This document shows, one piece after another, positions 32,543 to 41,663 of a DNA stretch of 41,739 nucleotides. The notes under the pieces are model-generated. The model searched no databases. It was not told the origin of the DNA and was given only the letters and a program-made list of their open reading frames with translations. Positions within the stretch are counted from its first letter, which is position 1. Every line of letters begins with the position of its first letter. The stretch covers positions 1 to 41,739 of the forward strand of contig CADADN010000031.1 in assembly GCA_902786665.1 (NCBI GenBank), read 5' to 3'. A program made the translations under genes and the position numbers. Origin of the DNA: an uncultured Prevotellaceae bacterium. GTDB lineage: Bacteria; Bacteroidota; Bacteroidia; Bacteroidales; Bacteroidaceae.

Positions 32543-33842
32543 CACGCACCGTCCTTAGTTCGTCAATATAGTTCTGCCGCATGGACAATGCGTGCTGCCA
32601 GTTGGGATAGTCCTTTATCAAATCATCCAAATCGGTTCCGGATATAGGCCATGAGCCGATGTTGTCCAATCTGTCGACCATCTCCCCCACGGTGATGTTG
32701 GCAATGTCTTCCCGTGGCATGAAGGCAGGCTCGCTATCCTTGTCACCGCCAATGTTGATGACGAGTCTTGCCTTTGCAAGTTGTTCCAGCAAATCCACGA
32801 CGACATGAGTGGGGATGCCAGTGTCCTTTTTCAGGCCAAGGGGAGTGCATGCCCCCTCTGCTTTTGCGAATCGTTTGCAAATATGTGCAAGCAAAACCGC
32901 AGAGAGCACCATCTTGTCCTTCTCTCCAATCTTCTCATTGTATGGCATGGGCAACAGTTGTTCCATGTTCTGCCGGGTATAGCACAAGTGCACCCCGAAC
33001 AGGCAAATGATCCATGAAAACTGTATCCAAAGCATGAAGAGCGGCAAAGCTGCAAAAGAACCATAGATGGCATTGTAACTGGTCACCCATAATTGGGAAT
33101 GGATGTATAGCAACTGTAAAAGTTGCATGGCAACACCCGCCAAGATTCCCGGTCCTACAGCGCTGGAGAAAAACACTTTCGTGTTAGGCATGAGCATGTA
33201 GATCAAGATGAAGATGACCGACATGATGACATAAGAGGACGCGGCAATGATCACCCTGAGGACAGGTGCGACAAACTCCCCCATTTGGCCGGACATTGCC
33301 GTCACAAAAATGGAAACACCGGAAGTGAGGGTGATGACAATGGGAAGCAGGAAGAAGAAAGCGACATAGTCGATGATGGTACTCATCCATCCACGTGAAC
33401 TCTTCACTTTCCAAATGTCGTTGAACGCCACTTCGACATTGCTGATGAGCATGATGACGGTATAAAGCATGACAACGAATCCAAACCCCAAAATGACCCC
33501 GCTTTTGGCATTGACAAGATAAGAGTTGACAAAGCCTATGATGGCCTCAGCCACCTGAGGTTGGCTTGAAAGGACATCGGCAAACCACTCTTCAATGTGT
33601 TTTGACACACCAAATCCCCTTGCAATGGCAAACACCACGGCCACCATGGGCACAATGGCCAGCATGGTGGAAAAGGAGAGGGCAGCAGCCGTCCTGGTGA
33701 TTCTTGAGTCGACAAAGCTCCTGATAGCCAACACTACCGTCCTGACAATATTGACAAGAAACATGACCGGTGTCGAGACATCGCCTTCCTTGATTTTCCA
33801 AATGTCCTCCCTGAAGAAGAGCAGCATTTTTCTGAGTGACAT
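32520..33842 (-). CDS. YihY/BrkB-family inner-membrane protein
   Basis: 440 residues. The N-terminal about 300 residues carry the YihY/BrkB domain with six membrane helices: RTAAALSFSTMLAIVPMVAVVFA near 50-72, NDIWKVKSSRGW near 141-152, and the final SYNAIYGSFAALPLFMLWIQFSWIICLFG near 257-285. Residues about 305-440 form a soluble C-terminal extension resembling a winged-helix domain (SAVLLAHICKRFAKAEG and GIPTHVVVDLLEQLAKARLV). The family was once called ribonuclease BN by mistake; its real function is unclear. The gene begins 48 bp after the RNase P RNA gene, on the same strand, with no evident promoter. Confidence 0.9.
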   Translation of the reverse strand: MSLRKMLLFFREDIWKIKEGDVSTPVMFLVNIVRTVVLAIRSFVDSRITRTAAALSFSTMLAIVPMVAVVFAIARGFGVSKHIEEWFADVLSSQPQVAEAIIGFVNSYLVNAKSGVILGFGFVVMLYTVIMLISNVEVAFNDIWKVKSSRGWMSTIIDYVAFFFLLPIVITLTSGVSIFVTAMSGQMGEFVAPVLRVIIAASSYVIMSVIFILIYMLMPNTKVFFSSAVGPGILAGVAMQLLQLLYIHSQLWVTSYNAIYGSFAALPLFMLWIQFSWIICLFGVHLCYTRQNMEQLLPMPYNEKIGEKDKMVLSAVLLAHICKRFAKAEGACTPLGLKKDTGIPTHVVVDLLEQLAKARLVINIGGDKDSEPAFMPREDIANITVGEMVDRLDNIGSWPISGTDLDDLIKDYPNWQHALSMRQNYIDELRTVRVTDLEIS

Positions 33843-33890
33843 GACAGAATCCAGATAAGAAACGTTGATGGAATGGCATGAATAAAAAAG

Positions 33891-34262
33891 GAAGCAGAAT
33901 CCCTATAAGCCGGGTTCTGTCTAGAAGTGTTTCCACATCAGAGCCTGTCATCTGTCTAGTCCCCGGGTCACCCCGGGGCTCGAGCGTTCTACCCTCCATC
34001 GCATTACTCGGGCGGGCAACCCTCAGTCGATGGTATACACGAACTTGCAGCTCCCAGCGGACACAGCCTGACGATCACCCGCCAGCTGGTGGTCTCTTGC
34101 ACCACCTTCTCACCCTTGCCTTCCCAGGGAAGGCGGTTGTTTTCTTCTGTCTGAGCCTGCCGTCACCAACAGCTTCCATTTTCAGAAGTGGGACGCCCTA
34201 TGCTGCCCGGACTTTCCTCTCGTGCCATTGGCACCAGCGACAAGCCGAGATTCTGTTTCCAC
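33891..34262 (-). ncRNA. rnpB: RNase P RNA, bacterial class A
   Basis: About 372 nt read on the minus strand. The 5-prime strand GGAAACAGAATC pairs with the 3-prime strand GATTCTGCTTCC to form P1. The conserved GAGAGGAAAGTCCGGGC-type segment is present at about 34205-34225, GAGGGTTGCCCGCCCGAGTAA-type sequence with the P15 region at about 34005-34030, and ACAGAACCCGGCTTAT closes P4 near 33904-33919. It is the catalytic RNA that trims the 5-prime leader of pre-tRNAs, working with the RnpA protein. A T6 run follows the last P1 base (33890-33885 region). Ends are estimated to within a few bases. Confidence 0.95.
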
Positions 34263-34265
34263 ATG

Positions 34266-34273
34266 CAAAGTTA
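34266..34273 (-). promoter_or_regulatory. -7 box for rnpB
   Basis: TAACTTTG on the minus strand (34273-34266), placed four bases before the estimated RNA start at 34262. No good TTTG was found at the usual -33 distance, so only this half is called. Confidence 0.6.
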
Positions 34274-34346
34274 TGTATTTTTTATGAAAATCGATGTGTT
34301 TTTTCATTTTTCATCACATTTTGCACGCTATTTGAGAAAAAACACT

Positions 34347-34354
34347 TAATTTTG
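34347..34354 (+). promoter_or_regulatory. -7 box for small lipoprotein gene
   Basis: TAATTTTG at 34347-34354 fits the consensus. The nearest TTG (34321-34323) is 23 bp upstream, longer than usual. The leader would be about 70 nt. Confidence 0.5.
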
Positions 34355-34428
34355 TATGCGAAGAGAAATAGTGTAACCACATTTCATACATTCTTAATTC
34401 TGTAACAGAAGGCAAAAACGACCCAAAT

Positions 34429-34911
34429 ATGAATATCAGAAAATTAACATTACTCTTGGCATTGGGCTTTATCTTGATTTCTTGTGAAGAAATCAAAAAC
34501 AAACTGAATTTGGATGATTCTTCATCTGTCGTTTCCAATGAATCTTCTGATGAAGAAGAGAATGAAATAGATAATGCATCCGACACCCCACGCACAAAAA
34601 ATTTCTATACCAGTTTGTTGGAGTCGTTTTGCAACGATTTGTTCGATGAGAATTTCACTGGCGACATCTATGAAAGAGGAAGCCTTGTAGTGGTTAAAAT
34701 CACTCCATTGGAAGGCAAAACCGTACAAGTCAGTGGCACCCATAACTATAAAGTGGAGATGGGTTCAAAAGTGAGTGGCCAAATGTTCAAGGCCACCATT
34801 ACAGAAAAAGGCGACAACTTGTATGACATCAAGTTTGAGAAAGGGTCCTCCAAAGTGTTCAGTGACAATTCCTATTGGGACTCCATAGAACAAGAATACC
34901 GCTACGAGTGA
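34429..34911 (+). CDS. Small lipoprotein of unknown function
   Basis: 160 residues. Lipoprotein signal at 1-19 with lipobox LISC (Cys at about 19), followed by EEIKNK. An acidic, Ser/Glu/Asp-rich linker (about 30-48) leads to a beta-rich domain (about 60-160) including LVVVKITPLEGKTVQVSGTH. I do not recognise the family. It is probably periplasmic or outer-membrane anchored. Its last 10 bases overlap the end of the convergent GSCFA gene. Confidence 0.75.
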   Translation: MNIRKLTLLLALGFILISCEEIKNKLNLDDSSSVVSNESSDEEENEIDNASDTPRTKNFYTSLLESFCNDLFDENFTGDIYERGSLVVVKITPLEGKTVQVSGTHNYKVEMGSKVSGQMFKATITEKGDNLYDIKFEKGSSKVFSDNSYWDSIEQEYRYE

Positions 34912-35780
34912 ACCAATCCCTCCGTATCAGGCATTTGGGGGTATTTAGCCCTCAAGTGCTCCAGTTTATCTATCGTCTTTCCTAAAAACGCCTTGTACTC
35001 TTCTGAATCAGGGTGGAATGGACGATGCGCCAAAGCCTCCTTGATAGGTTTCCACTCTTTTAAAAAATCTTTTGCTTCTTTACTGAGACAACTTTCCACC
35101 ATCCTTTCCCATACATATTCTATGGCCTGCTGGGAAGGATGTATCATGTCTGGTTGGTAGAAACGATAGTCACGCAATTCATCATTGACAATCTCAAAAG
35201 CAGGAAAATAGTCTACAACTCCCTGACCTTCCTTTTTCAACTGTTCGGCGGCAAGAAGGAGGGTTGCCTTGGAAATCGCACTGCCATGAAAACCATATTT
35301 GGCATACCTGATGGGGCTGACTGTCACCATCACCTTCACCTCTGGGCAGGCGTCCTTAAGCAATCCAACAGCCTTGGCCAGGTACTTGCAACACTCTCCT
35401 ACAGACAAGGCCTGTTCCTCAAACAGCTTTTGGGGACGTTTCTGGCAATTGTCCACTATTTCACCAGTCTCCTTTAGCACGTACACATGGTTGGTGCCCA
35501 ATGTGAAGACCACGACTTTGGGGGATATTCTTCCAGGCTCATTCAGGAAACGGTTTACGGTATGCATGATACTGGCAGGATTGTACATCACCCCATAAGG
35601 ATTGACCACAGCCCTGAATTTCTCTTCTTGAAACCTTCTCCCTATGCTATCGGCAAAACACGAACCGACAAATAGCATCTCCTCACATGGGGCGATGGAA
35701 AAAGACAAAGGTGGGATTTCAACTACTGTACGGAATATCATAACATCGTCATGACGGATAAAACCATCTTTTGTACTCAT
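34902..35780 (-). CDS. GSCFA domain protein
   Basis: 292 residues, no signal peptide. The naming motif is present as FVGSCFADSIGRRF near 37-50, with NPYGVMYNPASI near 60-71, VVFTLGTNHVYV near 89-100, VMVTVSPIRYAKYG near 150-163 and the late DMIHPSQQAIEYVWERM near 210-226. The layout (GS-C block early, D-x-x-H late) resembles SGNH/GDSL hydrolases, so a hydrolase or acyl-esterase role is plausible but not proven. It is widespread in Bacteroidetes. No adjacent gene on its strand suggests a pathway. Confidence 0.88.
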   Translation of the reverse strand: MSTKDGFIRHDDVMIFRTVVEIPPLSFSIAPCEEMLFVGSCFADSIGRRFQEEKFRAVVNPYGVMYNPASIMHTVNRFLNEPGRISPKVVVFTLGTNHVYVLKETGEIVDNCQKRPQKLFEEQALSVGECCKYLAKAVGLLKDACPEVKVMVTVSPIRYAKYGFHGSAISKATLLLAAEQLKKEGQGVVDYFPAFEIVNDELRDYRFYQPDMIHPSQQAIEYVWERMVESCLSKEAKDFLKEWKPIKEALAHRPFHPDSEEYKAFLGKTIDKLEHLRAKYPQMPDTEGLVHS

Positions 35781-35901
35781 TATTGAAACAAAGGTGTTAC
35801 TAATGCCAAGACTTTGTTTTCTTTTTTAAGCAAGAATCCTTTCCTTTGGAATAAAATTAACTTTTATTAACTTCCAGTTACCAAAAATAGGTGTGATTTA
35901 T

Positions 35902-35931
35902 TTTGTGGTTTATGGAATATCATTACCTTTG
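35902..35931 (+). promoter_or_regulatory. Promoter for outer-membrane barrel gene
   Basis: TACCTTTG at 35924-35931 and TTTG at 35902-35905 with an 18-bp spacer. The 5-prime leader would be about 90 nt, long for this window. Confidence 0.68.
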
Positions 35932-36028
35932 CAACGAATTAGGATAACGTCTGCCATTGTTTTTGTCACGACCATTGGAAGTGCAATCAAGCATGGCGGC
36001 AATTGTTTCATTAAAAACAGGTAAAAAG

Positions 36029-36556
36029 ATGAAAAAAATTTTTATGACCTTGGTAGCTGCCGTTATGGCTCTTTGTGTCAATGCACAAGTTTATGTTGGT
36101 GGCGGTGTTGGTGTCTACAATGTCAGCGATGACGATGACGACGACGACGCTACATTTTTCAAGTTTGTCCCTGAAGTAGGCTACACCTTCAACGACAATT
36201 GGGCAGCTGGTGTTGCTTTCGGTTGGGAAGGTGCTACAGATGGTGGTAAGAAAACTGTCTCCATCAATCCTTATGCTCGTTACACATTCACCAATAACAA
36301 GGTGGTGAACGTCTTTATTGACGGCAGTATTGGTTATTCCCACTCTTATAACGCCGGAATCGACGCCGATGGTTTGGAGATTGGCTTGAAACCAGGTGTT
36401 GCCGTGAACCTTGGAGGTAATTTAAGTTTTGTCACCCATGTTGGTTTCATCGGTTATCAACATGCCAAAGACAACAACTTCAAAGACAAGACCGATGTTT
36501 GGGGTGTCGACGTTGACGGTCGCAACATCACATTCGGACTTTACTACAACTTCTAA
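36029..36556 (+). CDS. Outer-membrane beta-barrel protein
   Basis: 175 residues from ATG 36029, chosen because it starts the signal peptide MKKIFMTLVAAVMALCVNAQ; an in-frame ATG at 35957 would precede it by 24 unlikely residues. The mature protein alternates short amphipathic strands and ends in aromatic NITFGLYYNF, typical of 8-strand OmpX/OmpA-like barrels. Strands include NWAAGVAFGWEG and KVVNVFIDGSIGYSH. A run of seven Asp lies near residues 34-40 in the first loop or turn. It is likely a small porin-like or structural outer-membrane protein; ligand unknown. A clear intrinsic terminator follows. Confidence 0.87.
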   Translation: MKKIFMTLVAAVMALCVNAQVYVGGGVGVYNVSDDDDDDDATFFKFVPEVGYTFNDNWAAGVAFGWEGATDGGKKTVSINPYARYTFTNNKVVNVFIDGSIGYSHSYNAGIDADGLEIGLKPGVAVNLGGNLSFVTHVGFIGYQHAKDNNFKDKTDVWGVDVDGRNITFGLYYNF

Positions 36557-36582
36557 GACTGATTCATCATCCCATGATAAAG

Positions 36583-36612
36583 AAGGCCGCCCGAAAGGCG
36601 GTCTCTTTTTTT
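36583..36612 (+). terminator. Intrinsic terminator after outer-membrane protein gene
   Basis: GC-rich stem AGGCCGCC / GGCGGTCT (one G-U pair) with a CGAAA loop, followed by CTC and seven T residues; 27 bases after the stop codon. Confidence 0.9.
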
Positions 36613-36650
36613 GCTCTCAACGGTATCGAGTTGGAATTATGCTTCGCTTC

Positions 36651-36671
36651 AGATTTCAGATTTCAGATTTC
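36651..36671. repeat. Three tandem AGATTTC heptamers
   Basis: AGATTTC occurs three times without interruption in the noncoding gap between two terminators. It is short, and no function is apparent. Confidence 0.8.
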
Positions 36672-36754
36672 AACTACCGCCCCCTCCTTCTCTGATTGGT
36701 TGTGCCCGCCAAGGGCTCGCACACGACAAGGATTCTTTACTCATGCTGTGCTTA

Positions 36755-36795
36755 CCAATAAAAACCCCGACCTAGACAGTCGGGGTTTTTATTGG
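36755..36795. terminator. Bidirectional terminator for glycogen operon
   Basis: Perfect 17-bp inverted repeat CCAATAAAAACCCCGAC with a 7-nt loop. The GC core is flanked by A5 and T5, so a T-run follows the stem on both strands. It lies 13 bases after the end of the glucan phosphorylase gene on the minus strand. Confidence 0.92.
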
Positions 36796-36807
36796 ATTGG
36801 TTAAATT

Positions 36808-39372
36808 CTAAATCCACCTGACGTAGCAGAAGTCCTGACGATGTGGAATGGGAAGTTTGTCATTCTTCGGGAACATGCGAACACCAGTCTTGAAGGTGCC
36901 AGCCTTATCCGGAGTGATGTTGCATTCAAAAGTATACAAGTTTCCTTCCTTGTTGACAAGTTTGAAAGAATACACATTTGCAATGTGTTCCTCGCCATTC
37001 GTGTCGGTCTTAAGTGTAACGAATTCCAGTCCTACGGCATCGTCGAGTCCCGCCTCGTCAATGACGTATTTCACGTTGAACTCCACACCGGTCTCTGCAG
37101 CGTCGACAATGTTGCTTTCCTTGCTCACCACCTTGATGGAATCCCATCTTTCAGCAACTGTCTCCTTCCAATATGCGATTTCCTTTGCCATGAGGTTATT
37201 GTCCTTGTGCAGGAGTTCGGAACGCTCAGCCAACTTGCAATAGAATTTCGAGTAGTAGTCGTCAAGCTGACGTTTCATGGTGTAATGCGGAGCAATCGTA
37301 GCGATTGAATTCTTGATTACTTGAATCCAGCCTTCGCTGTATCCCTTGTTGTTGGTGTTGTAATAGAGAGGAATGATTTCGTTCTCCAACAACCCATAGA
37401 TGGTAGCGGCATCAAGTTGGTCTTGGTATCCCTGGTTTTGATAAGTGCGTTTCTCTGTTAGCGCCCATCCTGCACCTTTCCTGTAGCCTTCAAGCCACCA
37501 TCCGTCGAGCACGGAGAGGTTGACGACACCATTCATTTCAGCTTTCTCGCCTGATGTTCCTGAAGCCTCAAGCGGACGGGTAGGAGTGTTCATCCAAATG
37601 TCTACACCGGAGACCAACCTTCTTGCAAGGCGGAAATCATAATCCTCGAGGAAGATGATTTTTCCCAAGAATTCAGGTTTCTGACTGATTTCAAAGATGC
37701 GCTTGATAAGTCCTTGGCCTGCTCCGTCGGCGGGATGTGCCTTTCCAGAGAAGATGAACTGCACAGGATGCTCAGGGTTGTTGACAATCTTGGAAAGCCT
37801 CTCAAGGTCGGTGAAGAGCAAATGCGCCCTCTTGTATGTAGCGAAACGGCGGCAGAAACCAATCATCAATGCATTGGGGTTGATTTTTTGGAGCAGGGAC
37901 ACGACACGCGAGGGGTCACCTTGGTTTTTGAGCCATGTCTCGCGGAACTTGTCGCGAATATAGTCCACCAGCTTGTTTTTCAACGCCATGCGTGTAGCCC
38001 AGATTTCTTCGTCAGGTACATTGTAAATGGCATGCCAAATGCTTTCGTTACTCTGGTCGCCCATGAATTTCTTGTCGAAATACTTGGCGTAGAGCTGCCT
38101 CCACTCTGTAGCCGCCCAGCTGGGGAAGTGCACGCCATTGGTCACATACCCCACATGGTTTTCCTCAGGATAATAACCAGCCCAGATGGGTGCGAACATC
38201 TTCTGGCTTACCCATCCATGCAACTTGCTCACGCCATTAACTTCCTGGCAAGTGTTGCAAGCAAAGATAGACATGCAAAAACGCTCTGAATGGTCTTCCG
38301 GGTTCTGACGTCCCATACCGATGAACTCATCCCAAGTGAGTCCAAGCATGGCAGGATAGCCACCCATGTATTTTCCGAACATCGCTTCGTCGAAATAGTC
38401 GTGGCCAGCAGGAACCGGGGTGTGAACGGTGTAGAGTGAGGAGGCGCGAACCAGTTCCAATGCCTGGTTGAATGACATTCCTTCACGCACGTAGTCGCAC
38501 AAGCGCTGTAGGTTGCACAGAGCGGCATGTCCTTCATTGCAATGGTAGATTTGCTTCTTGATGCCCAGTTTCTTGAGGGTGAGCATGCCGCCGATGCCAA
38601 GAAGGATTTCTTGCTTGAGCCTGTTCTCCCAATCGCCACCATAAAGAGAGTGTGTTATGGGTTTGTCAAACTCAGAGTTCATTTCATTGTCCGTATCAAG
38701 CAAGTAGAGTGGGATGCGTCCTACGTTGACGCGCCACACATAAGCATGGACTTGATAGTTCATATAAGGCACGTCTACCACCAACGGATTGCCTTCAGCA
38801 TCCAATTGACGCTCGATGGGCAGAGAGTTGAAATTCTGTGCTTCATAGTTGGCAATCTGTTGTCCATCTATGGAGAGCGACTGCTTGAAATAACCAAACC
38901 TGTAGAGGAATCCCACTGCACACATGTTCACGTTGCTGTCGGAAGCTTCCTTGAGGTAATCGCCAGCAAGCATTCCTAGACCTCCGGAATAAATCTTGAG
39001 CACCTGGTTGATGCCGTATTCCATGCTGAAATAAGCGACGGACGGACGAGACGCGTCCGGTTTCACATCCATATATTTGCGGAACAAGCCATAGACTTCT
39101 TTCACACGAGCCATGATGGCCTTGTCCTTGACGAGTTCCTCCTTTCTCTCATAACTCAGCCTTTCAAGCAAAAGGACAGGGTTGTGCTCCACCTCTTCAT
39201 ACAATTCTTCATCGAGGCTTCTCCACAAGTCTCTTGCCTCATAGTTCCAAGCCCACCACATATTGTGGGCAAGTTCATCCAAGCATTTCAGTTGTTCGGG
39301 AAGACGTGACTTCACCAGAACTTCCTTCCACTGGGGAACGTTTGCATAGTCTGCTTTGATTTTCATTCTCAC
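36808..39372 (-). CDS. glgP: Alpha-glucan (glycogen) phosphorylase, GT35
   Basis: 854 residues. The N-terminal DUF3417-like segment (about 15-110, [25 protein letters not shown]) marks the bacterial/archaeal subfamily. The catalytic part has [29 protein letters not shown] near 113-141, CNEGHAAL at 278-285, [13 protein letters not shown] near 508-520, and the pyridoxal-phosphate Lys in [14 protein letters not shown] (K610). It releases glucose 1-phosphate from glycogen with phosphate, in the cytoplasm. It starts 13 bp after glycogen synthase and is co-transcribed with it. A C-terminal beta-rich extension (about 730-854) adds to the usual length and may be a carbohydrate-binding or structural module. 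Confidence 0.95.
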   Translation of the reverse strand: MRMKIKADYANVPQWKEVLVKSRLPEQLKCLDELAHNMWWAWNYEARDLWRSLDEELYEEVEHNPVLLLERLSYERKEELVKDKAIMARVKEVYGLFRKYMDVKPDASRPSVAYFSMEYGINQVLKIYSGGLGMLAGDYLKEASDSNVNMCAVGFLYRFGYFKQSLSIDGQQIANYEAQNFNSLPIERQLDAEGNPLVVDVPYMNYQVHAYVWRVNVGRIPLYLLDTDNEMNSEFDKPITHSLYGGDWENRLKQEILLGIGGMLTLKKLGIKKQIYHCNEGHAALCNLQRLCDYVREGMSFNQALELVRASSLYTVHTPVPAGHDYFDEAMFGKYMGGYPAMLGLTWDEFIGMGRQNPEDHSERFCMSIFACNTCQEVNGVSKLHGWVSQKMFAPIWAGYYPEENHVGYVTNGVHFPSWAATEWRQLYAKYFDKKFMGDQSNESIWHAIYNVPDEEIWATRMALKNKLVDYIRDKFRETWLKNQGDPSRVVSLLQKINPNALMIGFCRRFATYKRAHLLFTDLERLSKIVNNPEHPVQFIFSGKAHPADGAGQGLIKRIFEISQKPEFLGKIIFLEDYDFRLARRLVSGVDIWMNTPTRPLEASGTSGEKAEMNGVVNLSVLDGWWLEGYRKGAGWALTEKRTYQNQGYQDQLDAATIYGLLENEIIPLYYNTNNKGYSEGWIQVIKNSIATIAPHYTMKRQLDDYYSKFYCKLAERSELLHKDNNLMAKEIAYWKETVAERWDSIKVVSKESNIVDAAETGVEFNVKYVIDEAGLDDAVGLEFVTLKTDTNGEEHIANVYSFKLVNKEGNLYTFECNITPDKAGTFKTGVRMFPKNDKLPIPHRQDFCYVRWI

Positions 39373-39385
39373 TAAAATTATAACG

Positions 39386-41062
39386 TTACGTTGTTGTTGG
39401 TTGCGATGCTATTCTCTCTGCTGCCTTCACCAATGCGATGTGGTATGCCTCATAATAATAGGTGATGAAATGACTCCACAAAGCTTTTTTAGATAGTTTG
39501 TCTGCATTGGCTCTCGCCTTTGCAATCATTTCCTTGGAATAAGCAGAGAATTCAGATACGGTGTCCTTGATATTGTCGGCCACTTCCGAATAGTTGTAGT
39601 CAGTGCGATGTATGACCTTGACTCCATCGATGATTTCACTGCATCCTCCCTTAACCGTGTTGACCCATTGTCCGAAACCTGCCAGGTCGGTGGTGATGCA
39701 TGGCACCTTGAATGCTATGGCCTCCAGGGGAGTATACCCCCATGGCTCATAATAAGAAGGATAGATGCAAAGATCATTACCCAACACGAGATCATAGTAG
39801 GTCATATTTAAAATGCCATCTTCTCCTGTAAGATAACAAGGCAGGAATATCAGTTTCACATGATCGTCCTTCCTGTTCCACATGTCAAGGAATTTAAGCA
39901 TCCCCATCACATTGTCTTGACTCATGTTGTGTAGCCAGTGAGTGATAAGAGGCACGTCAAGTGGTGTGTCATATTTCCTGCCACTATTGAGGCGTTCCAT
40001 CAAATCTTTTCTTGGCTCCCCCACCCAACCAGGCACTTCAATGAATGCAAGCACCTGTTTCTTGAGGTTTTTATCTCTCAAGAGGCGATTCATAGCCTCT
40101 ATATACACATCCACTCCTTTGTTTCTGAACTCATACCTTCCACTTGTGGAGACAATGAGTACATCATCATCCAAGTCGCTCCCCATAAGGGCGTTGGCGA
40201 CATCAATCAAACGTTTCCTCGCCAACTTGCGTTTCTTGGTGAATTCCGCTCCTTTCGGAACGAAATTGTTTTCAAACCCATTAGGGAGCACTTTGTCCAC
40301 TGGTTTGTCAAGCAATTCAAGGCACTCCTTTGCCGTGATGTCGCTGACTGTAGTGAAGCAGTCCACATACTTGGCAGTTTGCTTCTCAATGGAATGTTTA
40401 CTCTCCATATTGAGTTCTCGTGCCATTTGATCCCCATTGTAAGCAAAGAGATAATCGTAGAGCGGTTTGTTGTTGCCGGCAATGCTTCTTCCTATACTTG
40501 TTGCATGAGTGGTGAAGAGGGTTGCAACATGAGGCATGCGATGACGAATATACAGCAGCCCCAGTCCCGTCATCCACTCGTTGGCATGGTAAATCACTTT
40601 TTTGCTTTCGTCGAGATAGAACAGGCAGAAACTTTCCACCACTTTCCCTGCTGCATAAGAAAACATCGACGCCTCGTCGTAATCACCATACGCATGCAAG
40701 CTATCCACTTGGAACAGCTCCCATGCACGAGCGTAGATTTCATTTTTCTCTGCATAGAAACAGGTGAAGTCAACCAATATGGCAATGGGACTGCCAGGCA
40801 CATCCCATCGGCCTATTCTCATTTTCAAGCCGGCTTCACAAGCCGCTTTCCTCCAATCGGAGAGCAAATCCACGTCCTCTACAAAATAAGGGCATTCCTT
40901 TTCCTGCCAGCAGTCGGGGCCAATAAACAAGATACGGTCTTGATATTTTTCTTGAAGTGTTTTAGCCCTTGTAGACAAAACAGTATAAATACCACCTACC
41001 TTATTGCAAACTTCCCAACTGGACTCGAAAACATAGTCGGGAGACAATAAATCTTTTCCCAT
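39386..41062 (-). CDS. Glycogen synthase, GT3 (eukaryote-like) family
   Basis: 558 residues. The opening [22 protein letters not shown] at 12-33 is the hallmark of GT3 glycogen synthases as found in animals, fungi and Bacteroidetes, rather than the GT5 GlgA (KTGGL). Further marks are [17 protein letters not shown] at about 154-170, [10 protein letters not shown] at about 257-266, and the C-terminal catalytic [18 protein letters not shown] at about 435-452 with the conserved E-x7-E pair. It extends alpha-1,4-glucan from a nucleotide-glucose donor, probably UDP-glucose. The phosphorylase follows on the same transcript. No branching enzyme gene is in the window. Confidence 0.94.
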   Translation of the reverse strand: MGKDLLSPDYVFESSWEVCNKVGGIYTVLSTRAKTLQEKYQDRILFIGPDCWQEKECPYFVEDVDLLSDWRKAACEAGLKMRIGRWDVPGSPIAILVDFTCFYAEKNEIYARAWELFQVDSLHAYGDYDEASMFSYAAGKVVESFCLFYLDESKKVIYHANEWMTGLGLLYIRHRMPHVATLFTTHATSIGRSIAGNNKPLYDYLFAYNGDQMARELNMESKHSIEKQTAKYVDCFTTVSDITAKECLELLDKPVDKVLPNGFENNFVPKGAEFTKKRKLARKRLIDVANALMGSDLDDDVLIVSTSGRYEFRNKGVDVYIEAMNRLLRDKNLKKQVLAFIEVPGWVGEPRKDLMERLNSGRKYDTPLDVPLITHWLHNMSQDNVMGMLKFLDMWNRKDDHVKLIFLPCYLTGEDGILNMTYYDLVLGNDLCIYPSYYEPWGYTPLEAIAFKVPCITTDLAGFGQWVNTVKGGCSEIIDGVKVIHRTDYNYSEVADNIKDTVSEFSAYSKEMIAKARANADKLSKKALWSHFITYYYEAYHIALVKAAERIASQPTTT

Positions 41063-41085
41063 TTGAAAAACTAATATAACGCATG

Positions 41086-41093
41086 CAAAGGTA
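41086..41093 (-). promoter_or_regulatory. -7 box for glycogen operon
   Basis: TACCTTTG on the minus strand (41093-41086), about 23 bases before the synthase start. The upstream stretch is A/T homopolymer with no clear TTTG at -33. Confidence 0.6.
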
Positions 41094-41169
41094 CTATAAA
41101 AAAATTAAAAAAAAGGATAATTTCGACATTTTTCTTGGAAGAGATGGATTCTAAATGATTTAAAACAAT

Positions 41170-41177
41170 TATCTTTG
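41170..41177 (+). promoter_or_regulatory. -7 box for small secreted protein gene
   Basis: TATCTTTG at 41170-41177, 15 bases before the ATG at 41193, leaving a leader of about 10 nt. No -33 TTG at the normal distance. Confidence 0.55.
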
Positions 41178-41192
41178 TCACAAAAACAGCAT

Positions 41193-41612
41193 ATGAGAAA
41201 GAAATCCGTCATTATTATGATTTTGATGACATGCTTGTCTGTCGTCACTTACGCCCAAAATTTGAAGGGCAAATACAGCAACGAAGAATACAATTTTTAT
41301 CTTTTCCTGGATGTAGACAATCCCAAAGTGAAAATACCCGGAGATGACCTTTATGGAGAAATGCCTGGTTATTTTGGTGCCAAGGGTTGGGAATTGAAAT
41401 GGATGATTATCGAATGTGAACGTGTGAATGAAAATAAAGCAGAAATCACAGTAATCAACGATTCTGGCAGTGAAGACTTCCAAGCCACACTTACAGAAGA
41501 CAGCGAAGGAAACATCACCATGAAGCATATCGACGGGAGTCCTTTCAAATCTGTCATCAATGGAAAGCGAGTAAAAGTGCCAAAAACTGTGGTGCTGAAA
41601 AAGGATTATTAA
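41193..41612 (+). CDS. Small secreted protein of unknown function
   Basis: 139 residues from ATG 41193. Signal peptide at about 1-22 (MRKKSVIIMILMTCLSVVTYAQ, here split: MRKKSVIIM, ILMTCLSVV, TYAQ). The mature part is about 118 residues, predicted beta-rich: NLKGKYSNEEYNFYLF, KGWELKWMIIECERV, NKAEITVINDSGSEDFQATL. I recognise no family; the layout recalls small lipocalin-like or DUF periplasmic proteins, but that is a guess. A TTG start further upstream would lie inside the -7 promoter box and is rejected. Confidence 0.72.
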   Translation: MRKKSVIIMILMTCLSVVTYAQNLKGKYSNEEYNFYLFLDVDNPKVKIPGDDLYGEMPGYFGAKGWELKWMIIECERVNENKAEITVINDSGSEDFQATLTEDSEGNITMKHIDGSPFKSVINGKRVKVPKTVVLKKDY

Positions 41613-41625
41613 GAGGATATGACAA

Positions 41626-41654
41626 AGCCCCGCCGCTCGTTGAGCGACGGGGCT
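41626..41654. terminator. Terminator between small secreted protein gene and rRNA operon end
   Basis: 13-bp stem AGCCCCGCCGCTC / GAGCGACGGGGCT with one mismatch and a 3-nt loop. It lies 14 bases after the plus-strand stop and about 10 bases beyond the 5S 3-prime end on the minus strand, so it can serve both. T tracts are short. Confidence 0.75.
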
Positions 41655-41663
41655 GTCTTGATA

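Noticed and set aside
35957-36028. Earlier start for the outer-membrane barrel protein
   Set aside because: It would precede a normal signal peptide by 24 residues; ATG 36029 places the signal at the N-terminus.
36652-36754. Possible small RNA between the two terminators
   Set aside because: No promoter box or stable fold beyond a weak GTGC/GCAC pairing could be supported.
39938-41050. 370-residue plus-strand frame opposite glycogen synthase
   Set aside because: It is the antisense of a clear GT3 gene; Cys/His/Phe-rich composition is typical of a shadow frame.
41175-41192. TTG start for the small secreted protein
   Set aside because: It overlaps the TATCTTTG -7 box and displaces the signal peptide.
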